38,206 nt of DNA from the NCBI GenBank assembly GCA_937891425.1, contig CALAGD010000075.1, forward strand, positions 1 through 38,206, written 5' to 3'. Origin of the DNA: an uncultured Pigmentiphaga sp. GTDB lineage: Bacteria > Pseudomonadota > Gammaproteobacteria > Burkholderiales > Burkholderiaceae_B. This document shows positions 25,045 through 36,689 of this stretch, piece by piece; position 1 is the first letter of the stretch, and every line of letters starts with the position of its first letter. The notes under the pieces were generated by a model. It was given only the letters and a program-made list of their open reading frames with translations, was not told the DNA's origin and made no database searches. The translations under genes were made by a program, and so were the position numbers.

Positions 25045-25117
25045 GCCTTCACCTTCTGCGGCTACTCGCGCGTCTGTCCTGTAGTGGTCGCACATCACAG
25101 CGCGTTGCCCCACATTC

Positions 25118-25564
25118 TTGCGGCAGTCATTTGATCTTCCCCCAAGCGCCCGGCTCCACTCCGCAAGGCAGTACGAAGCCGCGTTCAGCGGGCGGAGGGC
25201 GGGCCGCACCTCGCTGCTGAGCCTGCATGTTGCCCCAGCAGGGGAAGCCGCGCTGGGAATGGTCATTGGCCGGAGAATGGCGGCGCATGCCGTCACGCGC
25301 AACACCATCAAGCGCGTGTTGCGCGAAACATTCCGTTTGCAGCGTTCCAATCTGCCACCCGGCCTTTACGTGTTCCGTTTGCACGGCCGTGTGCCCGACA
25401 TGTCACTGCGTGCTTTGCGCCGGCTGGTGCGGGCCGAGGCCGGCGAGCTCCTCGCGCGCGTGATACGATCGGGCATCCGGGGCCGGGCGGAGCCCGTGCG
25501 CGGCACGCGCAAGCCCGCTACATCCGGCTCAGGGCCCGATGGTGGGGCCCAATCACCTGCTTGA
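25118..25564 (+). CDS. rnpA: Ribonuclease P protein component
   Basis: Basic protein that binds the catalytic RNase P RNA and helps remove tRNA 5' leaders (and the tmRNA 5' leader). 148 aa. The RNR signature is AVTRNTIKRVLRE at about 58-70, preceded by LGMVIGRRMAA; the central cleft motif is LHSARQYEAAF. The only usable in-frame start is TTG 25118, with no clear Shine-Dalgarno. The C-terminal 30 residues (Gly/Arg/Pro-rich) extend past the usual end of about 118-123 aa. Ends 7 bp before the yidD start, so coupled. Confidence 0.92.
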   Translation: MRQSFDLPPSARLHSARQYEAAFSGRRAGRTSLLSLHVAPAGEAALGMVIGRRMAAHAVTRNTIKRVLRETFRLQRSNLPPGLYVFRLHGRVPDMSLRALRRLVRAEAGELLARVIRSGIRGRAEPVRGTRKPATSGSGPDGGAQSPA

Positions 25565-25571
25565 GAGCGTC

Positions 25572-25868
25572 ATGCCTGCCATGCTAAGCGTAATCAGCAA
25601 GCTGGCGGTCCAGGTGCTGATGCTGCCCATACGCTTTTACCGCTATTTCATCAGCCCCTGGTTGCCGCCATCGTGCCGTTTCACGCCGACCTGCTCGGCC
25701 TATGCACAGGAGGCCCTCATGGTGCACGGCCCACTGCGGGGCTCGTACCTGGCCGTCCACCGGCTCTGCCGATGTCATCCGTTCGCGCCGGGCGGCGTCG
25801 ATCCTGTACCGCCAGGCATGCATTCGGCACGACCGCCGGCACACCTGTTCCGCTCGCACGACAATTAA
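25572..25868 (+). CDS. yidD: Membrane protein insertion efficiency factor YidD
   Basis: Small amphipathic, membrane-associated protein thought to help YidC-dependent insertion. 98 aa from ATG 25572 (GAGAG 5 nt upstream); ATG 25581 is an alternative. It has RFYRYFISPWLPPSCRFTPT, then CSAYAQEAL, and RLCRCHPFAPGGVDPVP, with the three conserved cysteines of the family. It lies in the normal place between rnpA and yidC. Confidence 0.93.
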   Translation: MPAMLSVISKLAVQVLMLPIRFYRYFISPWLPPSCRFTPTCSAYAQEALMVHGPLRGSYLAVHRLCRCHPFAPGGVDPVPPGMHSARPPAHLFRSHDN

Positions 25869-25973
25869 CGGCTAAACTTCGCACTCGGCGCGCGGCAACG
25901 CATGAGCATGCGTGAACGCGCGGCCACCCGACCCAGAACCCATCACGCTCAATCCCGTCTACCGGCTTCATTC

Positions 25974-27656
25974 ATGGATACACGTCGCGCCATCCTCTGG
26001 ATGATCTTCATCTTCTCCCTGTTGTTCCTCTGGAACAATTGGCAGGTTCATACGGGCAAGCCGTCGTTCTTTGGAACACCGGCGCAACGCACGGAAACGG
26101 CACAAGCCACCCAGGGGAATGGCAACGGGGCGGACGACGCCAGTGTGCCTGCGGGCATTCCCGCCGAGGCTGCAACGACCGCGTCTGCCGTACCCGCGCC
26201 GGCGGCCGCCAGTATATCGGCCGAGCCGGTCGTGGTCACTACCGATGTTCTGCGGCTTACCTTCGATCCCACCGGGGCGCGCATTGTCAGGGCCGAACTC
26301 CTGAAGTTCCCGCAGGAGTCCGGTTCCGACCAGCCCGTGGTTCTTCTCGACAACCAGCCGGGCGTGCTGGTGTATACCGCCGAGTCGGGTGTGGTCGGGC
26401 CCCAGGGTTCGTCGTTCCCCACCCACAGGACGCCATTTGCCGTGACTACCACCGAGCGGGAACTGGCCGGCGACGAGCTCAGGGTCAGCTTCGAAGCAGT
26501 CAGTGGCGATCTGCGTGTGATCAAGACATACACGCTGCGGCGCGGCAGCTATGACATCCACGTCACGCACACGCTGCACAATCAGGGCAGCGTACCGGTG
26601 AGTCCGGCGGTCTATTTCCAGCTGACCCGCGACGACAGCGATCCGCCGGGCGGATCGACGTTCTACAGTACCTTCACGGGGCCTGCGGTTTACACCGAAC
26701 AAGACAAGTTCCAGAAGGTCGACTTCTCCGATATCGAGAAAAACAAGGCGAGTTACGCCCGCCGCGCAGACAACGGGTGGATCGCCATGATCCAGCACTA
26801 TTTTGTCAGCGCGTGGGTGCCGCAGCAGGGCGTGCCCAGAACCTACGATATGGCGGCCCTGGGCAACGGCCTGTTCGCGGTGCGTGCCGTCGAATCAGTC
26901 GGGACGCTCGCGCCGGGAGCCAGCGTTGAAGTGCCTGCCCAGCTGTGGGTAGGGCCGCAGGATCAGGACGCGCTCAGTGCCGTCGCGCCGGGGCTCGATC
27001 TGGTGGTCGACTACGGCTGGCTCACGATCATCGCCAAGCCGCTCTTCATCTTCATGACCTGGCTGCACAGTCTGTTGGGTAACTGGGGCTGGACCATCGT
27101 CGCGTTGACGGTCATCATCAAGCTGGTGTTCTTCCCGTTGTCGGCGGCAAGCTACCGATCGATGGCACGCATGCGGCAGCTTGCTCCCCGCCTGAACGCG
27201 TTGCGTGAGAAATACGGGGACGACAAACAGAAGCTGAACGCCGCAATGATGGAGCTGTATCGCACCGAGAAAATCAACCCGTTGGGTGGCTGTCTGCCCA
27301 TCGCGATCCAGATCCCGGTATTCATCGCCCTTTACTGGGTGTTGCTTGCCAGCGTGGAAATGCGCGACGCGCCGTGGATTCTCTGGATCCACGACCTCTC
27401 GGCGCGTGATCCGTACTTCATCCTGCCGGCCATCATGATGGCCACCATGTTCCTGCAGATCAAGCTCAACCCTACGCCGCCCGATCCCATGCAGGCGCGG
27501 ATCATGATGCTCATGCCATTGATCTTTGGCGGCATGATGTTCTTCTTCCCGGCCGGTCTGGTGCTGTACTGGGTGGTGAACAACATTCTGTCGATCGCCC
27601 AGCAGTGGGCCATCACACGCAAGTACAGCACTGGCGCCGCGCCCGCTGCCAGGTAA
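25974..27656 (+). CDS. yidC: Membrane protein insertase YidC
   Basis: Inserts and folds inner-membrane proteins, alone or with SecYEG. 560 aa from ATG 25974 (MDTRRAILWMIFIFSLLFLW), which puts the first transmembrane helix at residues 6-22. A low-complexity Ala/Thr linker (about 40-85) and the periplasmic beta-sandwich P1 domain (about 90-345) follow. The conserved C-terminal insertase core starts near 370: FPLSAASYRSMARMRQLAPR with the groove arginine, KINPLGGCLPIAIQIPVF, and FFPAGLVLYWVVNN. It lacks the lipoprotein cysteine, as in other Gram-negative YidC. mnmE follows after 99 bp. Confidence 0.97.
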   Translation: MDTRRAILWMIFIFSLLFLWNNWQVHTGKPSFFGTPAQRTETAQATQGNGNGADDASVPAGIPAEAATTASAVPAPAAASISAEPVVVTTDVLRLTFDPTGARIVRAELLKFPQESGSDQPVVLLDNQPGVLVYTAESGVVGPQGSSFPTHRTPFAVTTTERELAGDELRVSFEAVSGDLRVIKTYTLRRGSYDIHVTHTLHNQGSVPVSPAVYFQLTRDDSDPPGGSTFYSTFTGPAVYTEQDKFQKVDFSDIEKNKASYARRADNGWIAMIQHYFVSAWVPQQGVPRTYDMAALGNGLFAVRAVESVGTLAPGASVEVPAQLWVGPQDQDALSAVAPGLDLVVDYGWLTIIAKPLFIFMTWLHSLLGNWGWTIVALTVIIKLVFFPLSAASYRSMARMRQLAPRLNALREKYGDDKQKLNAAMMELYRTEKINPLGGCLPIAIQIPVFIALYWVLLASVEMRDAPWILWIHDLSARDPYFILPAIMMATMFLQIKLNPTPPDPMQARIMMLMPLIFGGMMFFFPAGLVLYWVVNNILSIAQQWAITRKYSTGAAPAAR

Positions 27657-27705
27657 GCAGTCGCGCCAGGCCGGTGCCCGGTGCCCGGTGCGCGGGCGAG
27701 CGCAA

Positions 27706-27732
27706 CGCTGGCAGACAGTCCGTCTGCCAGCG
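27706..27732. repeat. Perfect hairpin between yidC and mnmE
   Basis: CGCTGGCAGAC, 5-nt loop, GTCTGCCAGCG: an 11-bp perfect stem, 49 bp after the yidC stop and 23 bp before the mnmE start. There is no T-run after it, so it may stabilise or process the transcript rather than terminate it. Just upstream, GGTGCCC is repeated in tandem. Confidence 0.7.
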
Positions 27733-27755
27733 GTTCCTGAGCAAGACCGGAAGCC

Positions 27756-29120
27756 ATGACGCCAATCTTCCAACCCATTGCTGCAATTGCCACGGCCCCG
27801 GGGCGTGGGGGCATCGGCATTGTTCGCATGTCCGGGCCGAATTTGCAGCCCATCATGCGCGCGGTCCTGAATCGCGACTCGCTCAAGCCCCGTTACGCCC
27901 ATTTTCTGCCCTTCCTCGACCGGGGCGGCAACGTCATCGACGAAGGCCTGGCGCTGTACTTCCCTGCGCCCAACTCGTATACGGGTGAACATGTGCTCGA
28001 GCTGCAGGGGCATGGCGGGCCCGTGGTGCTGCGTACCCTGCTGGCACGCTGCCTCGAGGCGGGGCGCGAGATCGGCATGCGACTCGCCCAGCCGGGGGAG
28101 TTCACCCAACGCGCGTTTCTGAACCAGCGCATGGATCTCGCGCAGGCCGAGGCGGTGGCCGATCTCATCGACGCGGCGACGAGTGCGGCGGCGAGGGGCG
28201 CAGTAAAGTCGATGCAGGGCGCGTTCTCGCGCCAGGTGATTGCGCTGGGGGAACGCATTGTGCAACTGCGCCTGCTGGTCGAGGCCACTCTCGACTTCCC
28301 CGAGGAAGAAATCGACTTCCTCGAAAAGTACCAGGCGCGCGAAACGCTCGAGGGCATACGCCGCGACCTGCGGGCGATCCGGGAACAGGCCAGGCAGGGG
28401 GCCATCCTGCGTGAAGGCTTGCATGTCGTTCTGGCCGGACGCCCGAACGTGGGCAAATCGAGCCTGCTGAATGCGCTGGCCGGGTATGAAGCCGCCATCG
28501 TGACCCCGATCGCGGGCACCACCCGCGACAAGGTCGTGCAGGAGCTCAGCATTGATGGCGTTCCGCTGCATATCGTGGACACTGCCGGGCTGCGTGACAC
28601 CGATGACACGGTAGAACGCATCGGAATCGAGCGCAGCTGGCAGGAGATCGAGCGTGCAGACGTCATCCTGCACCTGCGCGATGCGACTGCCCCCGCCGAC
28701 GAGCTGGAACTCGACGAAGCGATTGCCGCCCGCCTGCCCCGCAATACTCCCGTGCTGACGGTACTCAACAAGATCGACCTGCTGCCGCAGCGTCCCGCGA
28801 CGCAAGATGGGGTCGTGGCGGTTTCAGCGTTAACCGGGGAAGGGCTCGCCGACTTGCGCGCCGCGTTGCTGCGCATCGTGGGCTGGAACCCCACGGTCGA
28901 GTCGCCGTGGCTTGCCCGGGAAAGGCACCTTGCTGCCCTGGACGCTGCCGCCAGCGCACTCGATGCGGCGGCGGAACACGCGGCGCAGGACGATCGCGTA
29001 CTGGATCTGTTCGCCGAAGAATTGCGCCTTGCTCACCAGCATCTTTGTGAAATCACGGGGGAGTTCACCAGCGACGATCTGTTGGGGGCAATCTTTTCGC
29101 GTTTCTGCATTGGCAAATAG
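27756..29120 (+). CDS. mnmE: tRNA modification GTPase MnmE (TrmE)
   Basis: With MnmG makes the 5-carboxymethylaminomethyl group on wobble uridine of several tRNAs. 454 aa, as expected. An N-terminal formyl-THF-binding domain holds IAAIATAPGRGGIGIVRMSG and LELQGHGGP. A helical domain surrounds a Ras-like G domain: G1 GRPNVGKSS at 228-236, G2 TPIAGTTRD, G3 DTAGLRDT, G4 NKIDL. It ends FSRFCIGK with the catalytic C-terminal cysteine. Normal last gene of the rpmH cluster. Confidence 0.98.
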   Translation: MTPIFQPIAAIATAPGRGGIGIVRMSGPNLQPIMRAVLNRDSLKPRYAHFLPFLDRGGNVIDEGLALYFPAPNSYTGEHVLELQGHGGPVVLRTLLARCLEAGREIGMRLAQPGEFTQRAFLNQRMDLAQAEAVADLIDAATSAAARGAVKSMQGAFSRQVIALGERIVQLRLLVEATLDFPEEEIDFLEKYQARETLEGIRRDLRAIREQARQGAILREGLHVVLAGRPNVGKSSLLNALAGYEAAIVTPIAGTTRDKVVQELSIDGVPLHIVDTAGLRDTDDTVERIGIERSWQEIERADVILHLRDATAPADELELDEAIAARLPRNTPVLTVLNKIDLLPQRPATQDGVVAVSALTGEGLADLRAALLRIVGWNPTVESPWLARERHLAALDAAASALDAAAEHAAQDDRVLDLFAEELRLAHQHLCEITGEFTSDDLLGAIFSRFCIGK

Positions 29121-29190
29121 GTTAGCGCTGCGCTCCTGCAACTGACCAGGAAGCGCCGCCAGCCTTCAGTGTGCCCGTTCCGAGTTCTGT

Positions 29191-29652
29191 ATGGCCTGTA
29201 CGCCTGACCTGTCGACACCGGTGCATCCCATCCCCGCAGCACTCGCCCTCGTGGTGCGAGGCGACCAGGTCCTGCTCGTGCGGAGGGGCAGCAAGCCTGA
29301 TCCCGGACGCTGGGGGTTGCCCGGCGGCAAAATCGAATGGGGTGAGCCCATCCTGGCCGCCGCCCTGCGCGAGTTGCACGAAGAAACCGGCGTGCAGGCG
29401 GAAGTGGTACGCGTATTCGATGCGCTCGACGTCATCCGGAGTGCAGCCGACCGGGAAGTACATCATCACTATGTGCTGGTGGTGGTTCTTTGCCGCTGGA
29501 TTGCAGGCGAGCCGGTAGCCGGAGACGACGCTACCGAAGCGCGCTGGTTCACGCTGGGCGAACTGCGGGCCGGTAACCTGGAGACCAGTCCACGCGTAGC
29601 CGAACTGGCCGAGACCGCCATCGCCGCCCTTTCGGCGGGAACGTCCGGCTGA
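29191..29652 (+). CDS. NUDIX hydrolase (ADP-ribose / nucleotide pyrophosphatase-like)
   Basis: 153 aa. The NUDIX box fits Gx5Ex7REUxEExGU exactly (GGKIEWGEPILAAALRELHEETGV region, about residues 47-70), giving a divalent-metal pyrophosphohydrolase. The opening PAALALVVRGDQVLLVRRG and GRWGLPGGKIEWGE resemble small ADP-ribose or 8-oxo-nucleotide pyrophosphatases; the substrate cannot be told from sequence. The start ATG 29191 has no Shine-Dalgarno. It lies between mnmE and ettA with its own short gaps. Confidence 0.88.
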   Translation: MACTPDLSTPVHPIPAALALVVRGDQVLLVRRGSKPDPGRWGLPGGKIEWGEPILAAALRELHEETGVQAEVVRVFDALDVIRSAADREVHHHYVLVVVLCRWIAGEPVAGDDATEARWFTLGELRAGNLETSPRVAELAETAIAALSAGTSG

Positions 29653-29749
29653 AGCGGTCGGGCCGGTAGCAGGCGCGCCGCCCCCGGGCCCGCATCCTGG
29701 TTCAACAGCGCACCGGGCGTCCAGGGGGTGGTCGTGCGTAACGGTGTCC

Positions 29750-29755
29750 TACAAT
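29750..29755 (+). promoter_or_regulatory. Possible -10 box upstream of ettA
   Basis: TACAAT 54 bp before the ettA start. No good -35 hexamer was found 16-18 bp upstream. A second AT-rich candidate, TATACA near 29785, is the alternative. Confidence 0.3.
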
Positions 29756-29809
29756 CGGAAGTTTGTTTGATCGCTTACTGCGTATACATACGCCTGGAGT
29801 TTTTGCGTC

Positions 29810-31483
<1,674 letters not shown>

Positions 31484-31748
31484 GGCCATCCGTTCCGGCC
31501 GGTGTCGCATCTGCATGGGCCCCGGCCGGGCCCACGCGTGATGCTGGGGTAACCAGTGGCCTCGGCACCAGTGCCCGCCCGGCTGGTGCCACTTGCTCGT
31601 CCGTTCTCTACCGGCGATATGCCGATCCGGTTATGTAGTTAACCCTCAAGTGCATATTGATTCTGGCATTGGATCCGTAGAATAGGGAGGCTGGCCGCGG
31701 TGTCCGCCGTACGGCCCTTCTGAAACCACAAACGATTACGGAGAACCA
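31484..31748. other. ettA to Bug-gene intergenic region with two hairpins
   Basis: 265 bp without a gene. TGGGCCC, 5-nt loop, GGGCCCA sits at 31516-31534, and GGCACCAG / CTGGTGCC at 31564-31590. Neither has a T-run. The promoter for the next gene is at 31657-31683. Confidence 0.55.
31657..31683 (+). promoter_or_regulatory. Sigma-70-like promoter of the Bug-family gene
   Basis: TTGATT (31657-31662), 15-bp spacer (16 if read as ATTGAT), TAGAAT (31678-31683). A start site near 31690 would give a leader of about 55-60 nt ending in GGAGAACCA before ATG. Confidence 0.5.
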
Positions 31749-32720
31749 ATGTTGCGTCGCCATTTCATGAAGTATGGGGTGGGATTGGTCCTGGCAGCAG
31801 GCGTCGTCGGCTCTGCATTTGCACAGGATCGTGCACCTACAACCATTGTGGTGGGCTTCGCCCCGGGCGGGTCGGTCGACAGCGCTGCGCGCATTCTGGC
31901 GGAACAGTTGCGGCAAATCACGGGCGAAAACTTCATCGTCGAGAACCGCACGGGTGCTGCCGGGCGCCTGGCCGTCAGGCAAACCCAGACTGCGAAGCCC
32001 GATGGGCGCACGCTCATGCTGGTACCGCACGGGCCGATGACGCTGTTCCCGCACATATTCAGCAATCTCGGTTTCGACCCCAACAAGGATTTCACGCCCA
32101 TTTCACGCGTGGCCGTCGTGGATTACGCCCTGGTGGCTGGCAATGACGTTCCCGTATCCAACGGGGCACAGCTGAAGGAATGGGCCACGAAGAATCCGGG
32201 CAAGGCGAGCTTCGGTACGCCTGGGCTGGGTACTATCCCGCATTTTGCGGGTGAGATCATCGGTTCGCGTCTGGGGGTGAAGCTTACCAGCGTACCCTAC
32301 AAGGGCTCGGCCCTCACCGCCAATGACGTGGCAGCCGGCGTGATTCCTCTCGGTGTCATGCCCACGGCAGATGCGGTCAACATGGTCAATGCCGGCCGCA
32401 TGAAAGTCATCGGAACCAGTGGACAAAAACGTTCACCCCTGACGCCGGACTTCCCTACGTTGAAAGAGGTTGGCATCGATTACGTGCTTGACGGCTGGTA
32501 CGCTGTGTACGGTCCAGCGGGCATGAATCCGGAAGATGTGCAACGCTTGAATACGGCCCTCCAGAAGGCATTGCAGAATGAAGACGTGATCAAGCGCTTC
32601 GCCGCCGTTGGCCTGATCGCGGCGGGCAGCACCCCCGAGGAGCTGGTTGATATCCAGAAGGCAGAATCGGACGTGTGGCGCCAGGCCGTGGAGGAGACCG
32701 GCTTCAAGCCGCTCGAATGA
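31749..32720 (+). CDS. Bug-family tripartite tricarboxylate transporter substrate-binding protein
   Basis: Periplasmic solute-binding protein (TctC/Bug family) that captures small, usually carboxylated compounds. 323 aa. Signal peptide at 1-25 ending GSAFA|QD. Then TIVVGFAPGGSVDSAARILAE, VENRTGAAGRLAV, a Bug hallmark; FGTPGLGTIPHFAGE; and the late VPYKGSALTANDV and GWYAVYGPAGM motifs. The ligand cannot be predicted; many family members bind carboxylates. No TctA/TctB membrane genes are adjacent, as is common for the many orphan Bug genes of Bordetella-like genomes. RBS CGGAG is 6 nt before ATG. Confidence 0.93.
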   Translation: MLRRHFMKYGVGLVLAAGVVGSAFAQDRAPTTIVVGFAPGGSVDSAARILAEQLRQITGENFIVENRTGAAGRLAVRQTQTAKPDGRTLMLVPHGPMTLFPHIFSNLGFDPNKDFTPISRVAVVDYALVAGNDVPVSNGAQLKEWATKNPGKASFGTPGLGTIPHFAGEIIGSRLGVKLTSVPYKGSALTANDVAAGVIPLGVMPTADAVNMVNAGRMKVIGTSGQKRSPLTPDFPTLKEVGIDYVLDGWYAVYGPAGMNPEDVQRLNTALQKALQNEDVIKRFAAVGLIAAGSTPEELVDIQKAESDVWRQAVEETGFKPLE

Positions 32721-32777
32721 TTTGATGTTGCGCTGGGCCCAGAAGCTGCGACGGGGCCCACGTCTGTACCCATGACT

Positions 32778-32808
32778 GGCACAGCACGCCATGCGTGCTG
32801 TGCCTTTT
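32778..32808 (+). terminator. Terminator after the Bug-family gene
   Basis: GGCACAGCACG, 5-nt loop, CGTGCTGTGCC: an 11-bp perfect stem followed by TTTT. Just upstream, at 32734-32760, TGGGCCC and GGGCCCA form another possible hairpin. The T-run is short but the stem is strong. Confidence 0.78.
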
Positions 32809-32900
32809 CATTGGCGCGTGAGCAAGAACCTGCAGTACACGAAGACTCGGCGGCGCTGCCGCCCGCCCGATGACGTGAAAAGCCGGCAAGAGGAAGGCGG

Positions 32901-33539
32901 TTACTGGTTGGAGGCCAGTTCGACCTGGTCGACAAACCGGCGCGCCCCGTTATAGCGCTTTGTCCAGTAGCGGCTGGACAGGCTTTCGACGCGCACCGCA
33001 GCGCCTTTGCGGGGAGCGTGCACGAAGCGGTCGTTGCCGATATAAATGCCCACGTGAGAGTAACGCCGCCCGCGCGTGTTGAAGAAAACCAGATCGCCCT
33101 TGCGCAGTTCGGAGCGCTTCACGCTTTGGCCAAAGCGTGCCTGTTCGGCCGAAGAGCGCGGCATTTCCAGCCCAAGCGACTTGCGGGCGGCGAACCAGAC
33201 CAGGCCGCTGCAGTCGAAACCCGACTCGGGGGAAGTGCCACCAAACTTGTACTGGGTACCTACGTGGCTGAGGGCCGTGGAGACGAAACGCTCTGCAGCG
33301 GGAAGCGCATTGCCCTGCAACCCCGGATTGCCGTTCGACCACTGGATGTCGAGACTGGTGATCAGTTCGTGGAGCTCGTCTGCGTGGTCGCGGTTATCGG
33401 CGTAGGCGTCGTCCAGCTGGGCCGTGGAGGACGAGAGCGTGCTGCAACCGCTGAGGAACAGGCTGGATACAAGGACCAGAATGCAGATCGACCGGGATCG
33501 CGCAAAAAGAGATCCTGACCAAGGCGGGATGACAGGCAT
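32901..33539 (-). CDS. NlpC/P60-family lipoprotein, probable peptidoglycan endopeptidase
   Basis: Likely cuts peptide cross-links or stem peptides in peptidoglycan at the cell envelope. 212 aa from ATG 33539. The lipoprotein signal ends LFLSGC with the acylated C32. The NlpC/P60 domain occupies about 80-205, with catalytic C110 in FDCSGLVWF, H162 in SHVGIYIG and H174 in FVHAPRKG; PRSSAEQARFG and LRKGDLVFF are family motifs. The domain layout is like E. coli MepS/Spr (inference). An in-frame start at 33626 adds 29 residues lacking a signal-peptide shape and is rejected. Divergent from the GlcG/HbpS-like gene. Confidence 0.92.
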   Translation of the reverse strand: MPVIPPWSGSLFARSRSICILVLVSSLFLSGCSTLSSSTAQLDDAYADNRDHADELHELITSLDIQWSNGNPGLQGNALPAAERFVSTALSHVGTQYKFGGTSPESGFDCSGLVWFAARKSLGLEMPRSSAEQARFGQSVKRSELRKGDLVFFNTRGRRYSHVGIYIGNDRFVHAPRKGAAVRVESLSSRYWTKRYNGARRFVDQVELASNQ

Positions 33540-33815
33540 GGCGTGGGCGCAGAGGTGGGGTTGACAGGAACGCGGAACGAGCCGCAGGGTTACACTGCTG
33601 AAACGAAGCGCAAACCTGTGATACAAACCAAGTCAAACCTTACCGGAAGTAAGGTTTAAAAGTCAATAAATCAAACCCTTAGTTTGCAAACCTTACAGGC
33701 AATTGCTTTCAGATGTAACGGGGTGGAAGCGCTGCGCTACCGTTTGGGGGACCTGCGTGCTGCGCAAGGGGGCTATAAACTACGCGGAGCCTGTCGCTCA
33801 CCAAAGGAGTCACTC
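33540..33815. other. Divergent intergenic region, NlpC gene / GlcG-HbpS gene
   Basis: 276 bp. Apart from the CAAACC cluster and hairpin (33611-33692), I see no clear sigma-70 promoter on either strand. A strong AAGGAG lies just before the downstream start. Confidence 0.45.
33611..33692. repeat. Cluster of five CAAACC hexamers plus a hairpin in a divergent promoter region
   Basis: CAAACC occurs at 33611, 33624, 33634, 33672 and 33687, all on the plus strand. The middle copy is part of a perfect inverted repeat, AAACCTTAC / GTAAGGTTT with a 5-nt loop (33635-33657). The DNA is AT-rich compared with its surroundings and sits between two divergent genes, so it may be an operator array. Confidence 0.5.
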
Positions 33816-34220
33816 ATGCAAATGAAGCCGGTTCTCACCATCGCGGAAGTCAAGAAAATCCTCGCGGCTGCGGAGGCGTATGCCCTGTCCAGGCAGTGGG
33901 CGGTTTCCATCGCTGTGGTCGATGACGGAGGGCATCTGCTGGGCCTGCTGCGCCTCGATGGTGCGCCCGCGTTCACGGCTGCCATGGCGCCCGCGAAAGC
34001 ATCCACGGCAGCACTCAGTCGTCGCGAGTCCAAGGGTTTCGAGGACATGATCAACAACGGTCGCTTTGCTTTCCTGTCGGCGCCCGTGCTGGAGGGGATG
34101 CTCGAGGGTGGGGTGCCCATCGTCGTGGACGGCCATGTCGTCGGGGCCGTGGGGGTTTCCGGCGTCAAGTCGCACGAAGATGTGGAGATTGCGCGGGCAG
34201 GCATCGCTGCACTCGAGTGA
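33816..34220 (+). CDS. GlcG/HbpS-like (DUF336) protein
   Basis: 134 aa from ATG 33816, with AAGGAG 7 nt upstream. The family is small, alpha-beta, and includes heme-degrading HbpS-like proteins and GlcG of glycolate operons; the role of most members is unknown. Visible family features: LTIAEVKKILAAAEAYA, VAVVDDGGHLLGLLR-like strand pair, PAKASTAALSRRES, and the C-terminal GGVPIVVDGHVVGAVGVSG. No signal peptide is present, so it is cytosolic. Lies upstream of acs but 156 bp away; co-regulation is unproven. Confidence 0.85.
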   Translation: MQMKPVLTIAEVKKILAAAEAYALSRQWAVSIAVVDDGGHLLGLLRLDGAPAFTAAMAPAKASTAALSRRESKGFEDMINNGRFAFLSAPVLEGMLEGGVPIVVDGHVVGAVGVSGVKSHEDVEIARAGIAALE

Positions 34221-34376
34221 CCTGCGGTGCGGGGTCACCGGCACGGGTCCGTGTCCCGTCAGGCCTTCAGGAAGGCAGCTACCATCGCGTCGCTACAATA
34301 AACGGATTCGGGTGCCGGCACGGGCGATCGACCTGCTGCGGCTCCCCGGGCCACACCATTCAGAAGGGGCGTCGCG

Positions 34377-36359
<1,983 letters not shown>

Positions 36360-36489
36360 CCCGGTGCTGGCGTTTTCCTGGGTGTCCGCGACGTCGGCGT
36401 TTCTGTGCTTGGCCTGTCAGCCCCAGCAGGGTGTCCCTTTTAGGGTATTTCCCTAGTGTACAAATCTTGCTGCAACGCCATAATGCACA

Positions 36490-36689
36490 CCATGCAGTGG
36501 AGGAGACGGGCCCTGCATGGGTAACAAGACGCCTACGGCGCATTTTGAGCAGCACTTATAAGAAATCGAGGAATCAGGTGCGGCTGGGTATTGGAGGAGT
36601 ACCTGGTCGCACCCCCTCCCAAAGCGAGACGCTCAGTGCACCATCAATGTGTCTGGTATTCGGCCGCGAATCGCGGCCGTTGTTTTTTG
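36490..36689 (+). ncRNA. Candidate small RNA of unknown class
   Basis: A promoter-like TGTACA (36457-36462), 16 bp, CATAAT (36479-36484) precedes about 200 nt that end in a strong terminator (36661-36688). The 5' hairpin CCATGCAG / CTGCATGG (36490-36520) exposes GGAGGAG in its loop; a second GGAGGAG (36593-36599) faces a CCTCCCAA stretch. GGA in loops is what CsrA/RsmA-binding RNAs show. Tiny frames exist too: MQWRRRALHG from 36492 and a 14-codon frame from 36517, so it could instead be an mRNA leader. I cannot match it to a known RNA family. Confidence 0.35.
36661..36688 (+). terminator. Strong rho-independent terminator between acs and tRNA-Ser
   Basis: CGGCCGCG, loop AAT, CGCGGCCG, then TTGTTTTTT. 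It lies 300 bp after the acs stop, far for an acs terminator, which is why a separate transcript is suspected. It also shields the tRNA from upstream read-through. Confidence 0.85.

Noticed and set aside
26895..28805. 636-codon open frame on the minus strand across yidC and mnmE
   Set aside because: It lies antisense to two certain core genes and has a His/Arg/Gln-rich composition typical of a shadow frame.
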